Origin: Capnocytophaga cynodegmi DSM 19736
GTDB taxonomy: Bacteria; Bacteroidota; Bacteroidia; Flavobacteriales; Flavobacteriaceae
Direction of reading: 5' to 3'
DNA: 64,000 nucleotides
Assembly: GCF_000379185.1 (NCBI RefSeq)
Contig: NZ_KB900737.1
Location: forward strand, 57,514-121,513
Shown piece by piece: positions 8,003 through 15,778 of the stretch. Below the pieces are notes generated by a model. The model was not told the origin of the DNA and searched no databases. It was given only the letters and a program-made list of their open reading frames with translations. The position numbers and the translations under genes are program-made. Numbering within the stretch: the first letter of the stretch is position 1; each line of letters opens with the position of its first letter.

Positions 8003-9385
8003 TTATATTGAGGAAACTCTGAAACCTAGTTTCTTTAATCCTTCTTGTACTTCAGGGCAACTCATAAATAACTTCCATAAAAGTCCTGTACGATAATTTT
8101 CAATCATTGGAGCAATTGTTAGTTGGTCAATAGCCAGATAACGTTGCGGATACCAGTTGTGTTGTTCACTAAAGGCATCATAGAAGCCATATTTGCCCCA
8201 TATTTTATCTCCTAAGCCAAAATAGAAATGTTTTAAAGCCGACATAGATTCGTTGGGAGTATACGGAAAACTTGATAGGGCTGCTGTTGGTGTGATTACT
8301 GCTTTGTCATTAGTCATTGGAGTGTGACCAGCATATCCGTCAACAGAGTAACTTGCTGTAAGTCCCCAGCAATTCTTTCCATAGCCTTTGTAGCCTTTAG
8401 GATTTTCTACACAATAATTGTAATTAATCAGTGAATGATTTTTATTTAATTCCCAATAATTTGCATAATCATCGATTAGCCCTTTGGGATTCAATCCGAT
8501 ATAGGAATAGTGAGCCCAGAAAAGAGGTCCTCCGTAGTTTTCTGCTCCATTGTGTTTAAGGATTAGAGGAAGATTGTAGGCAGTTTTATCCGTTTTGATG
8601 TTTCCTCCTCGTGCCCAGCCATTATGGTAAGCTGAAGCAGGAATAGAATGAGTGGGAGACGAAGCTGCTAATATATAAGTTATTAAACATTCGTTGTACC
8701 CTTCAAGAGGGAAATTCATTTGCCATTCATATTGTGGACTCCAATGCCAGTACAAAACATCTTTTCCGTTTAAATACCACGTCCAGTTCATTTCTCTCCA
8801 GAGCTTATCAATTCGGTGAGCTAATTGTTTTTCAGGTTCATTACCATCTTTAAAGTATTGCCTTACACAAAGTAATCCTTGTATCAGAAAAGCGCTTTCT
8901 ACTAAATCACCGCCATTATCTTTCGTGCCAAAAGGTTTAGTTTTTCCAGTTCTTCCATCAATCCAATGAGACCAAACGCCGTGAAATCTATCAGCCTTTT
9001 CTAAAAAAGAAACAATTTTTGTAAGACGTTTTAATCCATCTTCACGAGTGATAAATCCTCGTTCCATCCCTACCACAAGTCCTGCAATGCCAAATCCGCT
9101 ACCTCCTGTGGTAATGATGTGTTGGTCGCTCATAGGATAGTTGCCATCAATATGGATACGTTCACAAGCCAATCCCGAATTTTCTTCCGCTCCTTCCCAC
9201 ATATAGTTAAAATGAGCTTTTTGTATGAAATCAAGAAAGGCTTCGTCAGAGGCAAACTCCATAGGTCGGTTTTTTTCACTTTGAGAGGAATTGATTGTGT
9301 TAGAAGGATTATTTTTTTTATCGTTACAACCCACAATTCCCAAAAGGAAACACCCACCAATCAACATATATTTTTTGAAATTCAT
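8003..9385 (-). CDS. Glucoamylase-like lipoprotein, GH144-type endo-beta-1,2-glucanase candidate
   Basis: 460 residues with a lipoprotein signal (Cys20, LLGIVGC). The body is one (alpha/alpha)6-barrel domain of the glycoamylase-like family, recognisable by the N-terminal FIQKAHFNYMWEGAEE, the acidic/aromatic stretch GVWSHWIDG and the central GFGIAGLVVG. Members of this family from Bacteroidota are classified as GH144 and the characterised ones cleave beta-1,2-glucan (sophorans) internally. It should make oligosaccharides for the GH3 enzyme encoded next. The stop of the upstream esterase gene is 4 bases away. Specificity within the family is inferred. Confidence 0.8.
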   Translation of the reverse strand: MNFKKYMLIGGCFLLGIVGCNDKKNNPSNTINSSQSEKNRPMEFASDEAFLDFIQKAHFNYMWEGAEENSGLACERIHIDGNYPMSDQHIITTGGSGFGIAGLVVGMERGFITREDGLKRLTKIVSFLEKADRFHGVWSHWIDGRTGKTKPFGTKDNGGDLVESAFLIQGLLCVRQYFKDGNEPEKQLAHRIDKLWREMNWTWYLNGKDVLYWHWSPQYEWQMNFPLEGYNECLITYILAASSPTHSIPASAYHNGWARGGNIKTDKTAYNLPLILKHNGAENYGGPLFWAHYSYIGLNPKGLIDDYANYWELNKNHSLINYNYCVENPKGYKGYGKNCWGLTASYSVDGYAGHTPMTNDKAVITPTAALSSFPYTPNESMSALKHFYFGLGDKIWGKYGFYDAFSEQHNWYPQRYLAIDQLTIAPMIENYRTGLLWKLFMSCPEVQEGLKKLGFRVSSI

Positions 9386-9389
9386 ATGC

Positions 9390-10169
9390 TTATTTTTTTA
9401 TTTGATATAGCCAAGGTAAGAAATCAGGCATATTGAAAGCAGGATGCCAGCTATTGTGTCCAACACCATAAAACTCAATGTATTCTACATCATTGCCACT
9501 TTCTTTTAGAGCTTTGTAAGCTTCGCGAGAAAATTCAACCGAAACCACAGAGTCTATATCTCCGTGATAAATTCGAAATTTCGTTTTCCCTCTAAATTCC
9601 TTAAGCCACGATGTGTTTACACCGCCGCAGATGGGAATTGCAGCTGCAAAACGATTGGGAAAACGACACACAAAATCAAATGTACCCATACCTCCCATAG
9701 AAAGCCCCATAATATAAATACGATTTTCATCTATCGGGTTGTTTTTTATGAAATTTGTGAGTAATTCATCTACCAATTTCAATTGAGTTGATATGGGAGC
9801 ATTTTTTTCGAAAGGGTTTTTATCCATAAATCCTTGAGCAGGTCGTTTGTCAATAGGCCAGTAAAAATCAGGAGGACATTGAGGAAACAACACAAACGAA
9901 GGGAATTTTTCCCGATTCGAAGGATTGGAGAAGAGTGTTCCTCCATTACGAAGTTGACTTTCATTATCCGTTCCTCGCTCTCCCGCTCCGTGCAAAAACA
10001 ACACCAATGGATATTTTTTCCCTTTTTCTACTTTTTCAGGTGTTGATAACCTATACTTCAGAGAATCTTTTGTTTTGCTGACAAAAATCTCTTTGGAAAA
10101 GCTATCATTTTGTGCGAAGAATGATTTTGAAGAGAACATTAAAAGTAAGATTGATATATAGAATTTCAT
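9390..10169 (-). CDS. Secreted alpha/beta-hydrolase, carbohydrate-esterase/peptidase-like (COG4099)
   Basis: 259 residues: Sec signal peptide (cleavage near FFAQ-N), then a single alpha/beta-hydrolase domain. HGAGERG forms the oxyanion region, the nucleophile is Ser157 in GLSMGG, the acid is Asp204 or Asp206 (YHGDIDSVV) and the base is His238 (GVGHNSW). This family includes PUL-encoded esterases that remove acyl groups from polysaccharides. Inside a glucan locus it may strip substituents such as succinyl or acetyl groups before hydrolysis. That substrate is inference. The gene is packed 8 bases after the LamG lipoprotein gene and 4 bases before the GH144-type gene. Confidence 0.75.
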   Translation of the reverse strand: MKFYISILLLMFSSKSFFAQNDSFSKEIFVSKTKDSLKYRLSTPEKVEKGKKYPLVLFLHGAGERGTDNESQLRNGGTLFSNPSNREKFPSFVLFPQCPPDFYWPIDKRPAQGFMDKNPFEKNAPISTQLKLVDELLTNFIKNNPIDENRIYIMGLSMGGMGTFDFVCRFPNRFAAAIPICGGVNTSWLKEFRGKTKFRIYHGDIDSVVSVEFSREAYKALKESGNDVEYIEFYGVGHNSWHPAFNMPDFLPWLYQIKK

Positions 10170-10177
10170 AAAAACGA

Positions 10178-11008
10178 TTATTTTTCGTTAGCCAATTTTT
10201 TAATTTCGGTATCAGAAATAGCTTTATTATAGAAATGAAATTCATCTAATAAACCTAAGTAATTTCTTGCCCAGCTTTGTGATTCGGTGGCAGAGGTTAA
10301 ACTAGGGTTAGTTTGAAATTGTAAGGTACCGATAACTAATTGCCCCATATCGTCGAACACGATTTCTCCAAAGTTTGAAAAGTCTTGATTAATAACCATT
10401 TCTCCGTTTTTGAAAATTTCAAGAGATTCTTTTTTAGCGTCATAACGAAATGCTAAATGTACCCAATCACCTACAGCACCAGCTATTTTTGCATTTCCAA
10501 CCCATTTCTCTACAGCTCCATTGTAAAGATGCATTTTAAAAAAAGCCTCATCTTCCTTCGATTTTTCCATAAAGATATCTAAGTTTCCCCAGAATTTTTT
10601 TGTGTTTGAAATGGAAAAAATTCCAGTAGCAGCTTCAGGTTGATTGGTTTTCATCCAAAAAGCGACCGTAAAGTTTCTCAGATTAGCAATTGTGTCGCGT
10701 ACACTTATATCTCCAGGATATGCAGCAGGATTGGGAGTTATAAGGATATAGGCATCGTCAGCTCCCTGAAAAGCTTTTCCTTTTTTTCCATCGGTAAAAG
10801 TTCCTTTACCCATTACTTGCGTTTGTATTTTATAATTACTTCCATCTTTTGCTTCATTCTCAAAGGAGAGAGCTAATTTTTGAGAGCTATAAGCAGGAGG
10901 AGGTGGTTGCTGTGGATAATTGAATTCAGGGTTTTGCTCTAAATCCTGAAAGCAGGATTGCATTGCTAAGGTAACTATAAAAACAATGAGATATGTAAAC
11001 GTTTTCAT
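10178..11008 (-). CDS. LamG-domain lipoprotein, candidate surface glycan-binding protein
   Basis: 276 residues, lipoprotein signal with Cys19 (LAMQSC), a short Pro-rich linker (QPPPPAY), then one LamG/concanavalin A-like jelly-roll domain with the usual pattern FTVAFWMKT, WVHLAFRYD, EIFKNGEMV and LLDEFHFYNKALS-like ending (LLDEFHFYNKAIS). It sits directly after susD, the usual place for a surface glycan-binding protein. No catalytic residues of laminarinases are visible, so a binding role is more likely than an enzyme. Confidence 0.75.
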   Translation of the reverse strand: MKTFTYLIVFIVTLAMQSCFQDLEQNPEFNYPQQPPPPAYSSQKLALSFENEAKDGSNYKIQTQVMGKGTFTDGKKGKAFQGADDAYILITPNPAAYPGDISVRDTIANLRNFTVAFWMKTNQPEAATGIFSISNTKKFWGNLDIFMEKSKEDEAFFKMHLYNGAVEKWVGNAKIAGAVGDWVHLAFRYDAKKESLEIFKNGEMVINQDFSNFGEIVFDDMGQLVIGTLQFQTNPSLTSATESQSWARNYLGLLDEFHFYNKAISDTEIKKLANEK

Positions 11009-11027
11009 TTCTTTTTATTTTTGTAGA

Positions 11028-12554
11028 TTAGTAATTAGGATTCTGAATTAGAACACCGTTGGAACGGTCAACTTCTTTCTGAGGCAGAGGCAGATACTCG
11101 TGTTTAGGTTGATAGTTCGTTTTTCCAGCAGCGTGAAGTACTTCTTGGGCAACGCCCCAGCGCACCAAGTCATAAAATCTGTCAAATTCCATACCGAGTT
11201 CCACACGACGTTCGTGCCGAATGGCATTGCGTAATTCCACTTGATTGGTGGTTGTTATCTCAGGTAGGATAGAATTATTTCCAGCTCTTGCCCTTGCTCT
11301 TATTTGTTCTAGATAAATGACAGCTTGTCCTGAATTTCCTAATTCATTTGCAGATTCAGCTGCCATAAGAACCACATCGGCATAACGAATCAGTCGGATA
11401 TTATACCAAAAACCACTTTTAGTATACTGAGCTCTTAGAGAAGGATTTGTGTAGGCTTTTTTGTTATAATATTTGTTTACTACTGCAGCATTGGCAATGG
11501 GTTTTTCATTGTAAGGGCTATTTGCAGGTATGTCATTTTGATTTTCTCCTGTTTTGGTGAAGTAGAGCAATGTTTCATTCTTTCGTGGGTCTTCTGCTTC
11601 AAAAGCATCTGCTAATAGTTGTGTAGGAGTGTGCCAACCCCATCCCAAATTCCATTCACCAGCTCCACGAACTCCTTGCACTTGAGCAAATTGGCTTCCA
11701 ACTTCGTTGGAGCCAGGATGTGTAGCGTTGGCTGTACATTGAATTTCAAAAATGGAACCGCTGTTATTTTCTCCTTCTTCCCTGAAAATCTGATTGTAAG
11801 CAGTATTTAAATTATAAATTCCTGAATTGATAATATCCGAAGCAGCAGTGTACGTATTTTGCCAGTCATTACGCATCAAATACGTTTTAGCGTGAAGAGC
11901 ACGTGCAGCTCCCCAAGTGAGTCTTCCTATGTATACGGACGCCCAATTTTTAGGTAAAAATTCTTCTGCGATTGTTAAATCAGTGTCAATTAGTTTGTAA
12001 ATGTCAGAAATTTTAGCTTTGGGTTTGTTTGCCTCTTCTGCGTTTTTTACGGCAAAATCAATCAGAGGAACTTCACCAAAAGCACGTACCAAGTTAAAAT
12101 AGGCAAAGGCTCGGAAAAAATGGGCTTCAGCTTTATTGATTTTATCTCCATCGGTGAGAGATGATTGATTAGCATTTTTGATTTTATCAATTACTGTATT
12201 TGTTAGGTGTATAACTTCGTAATTTGCTGTATAATAACTTGAAATCATTCCGTTAGTTGCTACATATTCAAAATCGTCAAACATTCTTGCTTGTTCGGCA
12301 CCATCAGAAGCTGTTGAACCTTTTTCAGCATCTTCTGAACGAAAGCCGTGTATTGCCAAAGGAGGTAATCCCGCTGTAAGGTTGTATCCTCGCAATTTTC
12401 CATAAATTGTGAAGATGTCAGCTTCGTACGAACCTGCTTTTTGATCTCCATCAATCCATTCTCCCTGAGGTTCTTGATCTAGCAGATTGGAACATCCAAT
12501 AGATAGAATTGCTGCCAAAAGCATTACTGTTATTGATGAAATATATCTTTTCAT
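11028..12554 (-). CDS. SusD/RagB family glycan-binding lipoprotein
   Basis: 508 residues, lipoprotein signal with Cys21 (ILSIGC). TPR-like N-terminal helices (FFRAFAYFNLVRAFGEVPL) and the C-terminal SusD region (ELRNAIRHERRVELGMEFDRF, then YLPLPQKEVD) are clear. It forms the lid of the SusC transporter encoded 10 bases upstream and captures oligosaccharides at the cell surface. It is intact. Confidence 0.95.
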   Translation of the reverse strand: MKRYISSITVMLLAAILSIGCSNLLDQEPQGEWIDGDQKAGSYEADIFTIYGKLRGYNLTAGLPPLAIHGFRSEDAEKGSTASDGAEQARMFDDFEYVATNGMISSYYTANYEVIHLTNTVIDKIKNANQSSLTDGDKINKAEAHFFRAFAYFNLVRAFGEVPLIDFAVKNAEEANKPKAKISDIYKLIDTDLTIAEEFLPKNWASVYIGRLTWGAARALHAKTYLMRNDWQNTYTAASDIINSGIYNLNTAYNQIFREEGENNSGSIFEIQCTANATHPGSNEVGSQFAQVQGVRGAGEWNLGWGWHTPTQLLADAFEAEDPRKNETLLYFTKTGENQNDIPANSPYNEKPIANAAVVNKYYNKKAYTNPSLRAQYTKSGFWYNIRLIRYADVVLMAAESANELGNSGQAVIYLEQIRARARAGNNSILPEITTTNQVELRNAIRHERRVELGMEFDRFYDLVRWGVAQEVLHAAGKTNYQPKHEYLPLPQKEVDRSNGVLIQNPNY

Positions 12555-12564
12555 TTTTTTGTTT

Positions 12565-15500
12565 TTAGAAAGTTATGTTGATTCCGTAAGTCATAATCAT
12601 TGGCATTGGATATGTGCCTGTGTCAATGCCAAAAGCCAATGCCGAACCTCCTATTTCGGGGGTGTATCCTGTATTTTTACTCCACGTTTTTAGGTTTTGA
12701 ATATTCGCAAAAATGCGGAATTTTTTCAGTTTAAAGCGTTCCGAATATTGAGTAGGAAGGGTGTATCCTAACTGTATATTTCGGATTCTAAAAAAACTTC
12801 CATCTTCAATGAAGTAATTTGAATTCATTCGGTTGATGGCTCTGGATGGGTCTATGATAGGTTCCCAATTTGAAGTGCCTTCACCACGCCATCTTCCCAT
12901 ACGTTTGCTCATATAGTTCAAAGTTGCATAGCCAACTTCACCCCAACCCCGATAGATTTCATTTCCGTAAACTCCCATAAACTCCATACCGAAATCGAAA
13001 TTTTTGTATTCTACATTCAAATTAATTCCGTATGTGAAGTCAGGAGTTGGATTTCCAATCATTTCACGGTCTGCAGGAGTGATTTCTCCATCGCTATTGG
13101 TGTCAACAAATTTTAAATCCCCAGGAGCTACAGTTTGAAGTTTGTTTACAGGTGAGGTTGCAATATCCTGATAATTTTGATAAACCCCTGCAACTTTGTA
13201 TCCGAAGAAATGCCCAATAGGGTATCCCTCTAAGGAACGAGCTACGTCATAAGACCCCGCATAGATGGCATCATCAGGACCTCTTCCTAAAGAGATTACT
13301 TTATTGTCAATAGTTGTAAAGTTTCCTGAAATAGAGTAGGTAAAGTCAGAATTTTCTTTTTTTCTGCTCCAAGTTGCTGAAATTTCCCAACCCTTGTTCT
13401 GTACTTCACCCAGATTTTCCAAAGCGTTGTTTGCTCCAGCAATTCCCGATAAAAGTACAATTAGATCCTTAGTGTTTTTGTTGTAGTAAGTAGGTTCTAA
13501 CGTGAGCTGGTTGTTTAGTAAACGTATTTCTAACCCAACTTCCCAAGCGCGTGTTTTCTCCCACCCTAAATTTTGAACTAAGTATTTTGGAGCATATCCT
13601 GTGATGATTCTATCGCCAAAAACAGCACTTCCTGAGTTGATAAGTATCGGATGAGTAGGATAGTTGTAACCTCCTGTGTTTTGACTTCCTAATACACCCC
13701 AAGAGCCTTTAACTTTAAGATAATCAATTACTTTTTGGTTTTTCATAAAATTTTCTTGACTAATCACCCAACCAGCTCCTACCGAATAGAAATTATCCCA
13801 AGTATTCCCTGATTTTCGGAAAACAGAAGCTCCATCATGGCGGAAAGAAGCATTCAGTAAATAACGATTATCATAACTATACAAAGCTCGGAACAAGTAC
13901 GACATTGTGAAGCGTTTGTATTGAGAAGAACCGTTTTCAGAACGAGTTTTATCTATTGATGATATCCACCATTTATTTTCATTATCAGGAATTGAGAAGA
14001 TAATGTCATTAAAATGCTGACTACGTTCACCAGAAAGAGAAGAATGTTCGATGTAATTTGTAGTTACTCCCGCAATTGCTGTAAGGTTATGTTCTTTTGA
14101 TTGTTTCTTGTAAGTTAGAATATAATCGGATTGAGCTGTTGTCGTGGTTGCTTTGGATTGTGAGATAGATTCATAATCCGAAAGACGTTCTTTATCCGAA
14201 ATATCAGGATTATATACCCAGATAATAGGATTAAAAAATCTATTTTCACCAACTCGATAGTCCATCGACAAAGTTGTTTTGAATGAAAAATTTTTCAGAA
14301 AGTCCACCTCTCCGTATATATTTCCAGCAACTCTATGATTTACAGCTTTGTTGTGGTTTGCTTTGGTTTTGACATCAATTAAAGGGTTCCACACTTGAGC
14401 TCGTTGAAAGTCGGGTAATGTATGTAAAAGCCCACTCGAAGTATCATACACAGGAGCAATAGGGGCAGCTCTTAGGGCTCCAGAAACTCCTTTTGCATCA
14501 GGCGGAAGGCTTTTAGCTCCATTTATATGAAAACCTACTCGAAGAAAATCTGTGAGATTGTATTCGCTATTCAGATTGAGTGTGATACGTGAAAGTTCTT
14601 CATATTTTATAGAGCCTTCTTCTTTCAAATAACCAGCTCCTAAGTAAAATTTATTCCTTTCACTAGAGCCTGAAATGCTGAAATTGTGATTTGAAATCCA
14701 AGCCTTTTGAAAGATTTCGTCCTGCCAGTTGGTGTTCGCAGACCAACGAGAAAAATCAAATGGAGCAGCTTTTTGGTTAAGTAATTGTTCAGCATATAAT
14801 TCCTTGAATTCTGCACCATCTACCATTTGGATATAATCATTGATAGTTTTCAACCCCAGTGAAGAGTTGATATTCACCACAGTCTGTCCTTTTTTAGCTT
14901 TTTTGGTTGTGATGATAATAACACCATTAGCCCCTCGAACCCCAAAAATAGCTAATGAAGAAGGGTCTTTCAAGACTTCCATAGATTCAATATCAGATGG
15001 ATTAAGATAGTTGATATTATCTGTAAATAATCCATCTACAACATAAAGCGGAGTGTAGCCGTTGATAGAGTTTGTTCCTCGTATGCGAATCTCTGGGTCT
15101 TGTCCCGCACGTCCTGTATTAACAACTTGTACACCAGCTATTTTTCCTTGTACAGAAGCTAATGGATTGGTAGAGGGTCTGTCTGCAATTTCATCAGCTT
15201 TAATACTTACAATTGAACCTGTTAAATCTCGTTTTTGAGCTGTTCCGTACCCAATGACAATCACCTCCTTAAGTTGTTCAATGTCTTCAACAAGTAGCAC
15301 ATCAATTTGCGAACGACCATTAATGGCAATTTCTTGTGTTTGCATTCCTATGTAACTGAATATCAAAACTCCATTACGAGGAACATTGCTCAGAACGTAG
15401 TTTCCTTCAAAGTCAGTTGTTATACCTTTACTGGTACCTTTAACAACGACATTAGCCCCTAGTATGGGCAGATTCGTTTGTTTCTCACGAACAACACCAC

Positions 15501-15582
15501 TTACTGTTATCCGTTCTTGAGCGAAGATAGGTAAGAGGGAGAACCAAAACGAAAGCATCAGAAAAAATGTTTTTGATTCCAT
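12565..15582 (-). CDS. SusC/RagA family TonB-dependent outer-membrane transporter
   Basis: 1005 residues from the ATG at 15582. The frame is open further up to 15654, but only from 15582 does the protein begin with a proper signal peptide (MESKTFFLML...PIFAQ). Order: carboxypeptidase-like regulatory domain (SGVVREKQTNLPILGANV), a TonB-box-like strand (LKEVIVIGYGT), plug domain with the SusC signature YVVDG, then a 22-strand barrel ending in an aromatic strand (ITF). It imports glycan fragments across the outer membrane using TonB energy. It is the first gene of the operon SusC-SusD-LamG-esterase-GH144-GH3, whose gaps are 10, 19, 8, 4 and 48 bases. Confidence 0.95.
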   Translation of the reverse strand: MESKTFFLMLSFWFSLLPIFAQERITVSGVVREKQTNLPILGANVVVKGTSKGITTDFEGNYVLSNVPRNGVLIFSYIGMQTQEIAINGRSQIDVLLVEDIEQLKEVIVIGYGTAQKRDLTGSIVSIKADEIADRPSTNPLASVQGKIAGVQVVNTGRAGQDPEIRIRGTNSINGYTPLYVVDGLFTDNINYLNPSDIESMEVLKDPSSLAIFGVRGANGVIIITTKKAKKGQTVVNINSSLGLKTINDYIQMVDGAEFKELYAEQLLNQKAAPFDFSRWSANTNWQDEIFQKAWISNHNFSISGSSERNKFYLGAGYLKEEGSIKYEELSRITLNLNSEYNLTDFLRVGFHINGAKSLPPDAKGVSGALRAAPIAPVYDTSSGLLHTLPDFQRAQVWNPLIDVKTKANHNKAVNHRVAGNIYGEVDFLKNFSFKTTLSMDYRVGENRFFNPIIWVYNPDISDKERLSDYESISQSKATTTTAQSDYILTYKKQSKEHNLTAIAGVTTNYIEHSSLSGERSQHFNDIIFSIPDNENKWWISSIDKTRSENGSSQYKRFTMSYLFRALYSYDNRYLLNASFRHDGASVFRKSGNTWDNFYSVGAGWVISQENFMKNQKVIDYLKVKGSWGVLGSQNTGGYNYPTHPILINSGSAVFGDRIITGYAPKYLVQNLGWEKTRAWEVGLEIRLLNNQLTLEPTYYNKNTKDLIVLLSGIAGANNALENLGEVQNKGWEISATWSRKKENSDFTYSISGNFTTIDNKVISLGRGPDDAIYAGSYDVARSLEGYPIGHFFGYKVAGVYQNYQDIATSPVNKLQTVAPGDLKFVDTNSDGEITPADREMIGNPTPDFTYGINLNVEYKNFDFGMEFMGVYGNEIYRGWGEVGYATLNYMSKRMGRWRGEGTSNWEPIIDPSRAINRMNSNYFIEDGSFFRIRNIQLGYTLPTQYSERFKLKKFRIFANIQNLKTWSKNTGYTPEIGGSALAFGIDTGTYPMPMIMTYGINITF

Positions 15583-15641
15583 AAAGTTATGTTTAAATGA
15601 AGTTAACTGCACAACAAAGTTCACTATAAAAATAAAGAGTC

Positions 15642-15649
15642 CAAAAATA
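15642..15649 (-). promoter_or_regulatory. Possible -7 element of the glycan-utilisation operon
   Basis: The minus strand reads TATTTTTG about 60 bases before the susC start. A convincing -33 element is missing, as expected if the regulator encoded at 15779-18625 is needed for activation. Weak evidence. Confidence 0.35.
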
Positions 15650-15778
15650 TTCACCTCTTTTTAACTACTTCATTTGAAAGTCTTCTTTTTTTGTATTACG
15701 TCAAAAGTACTACATTTTTATTTAATTTTATGATTTACAATAATTTATTTGAAGAAGCTGAAAGGATATTAGTTTTAA

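Noticed and set aside
15583..15654. 72-base N-terminal extension of SusC
   Set aside because: It would put a second hydrophobic stretch before a normal signal peptide and it covers a probable promoter.
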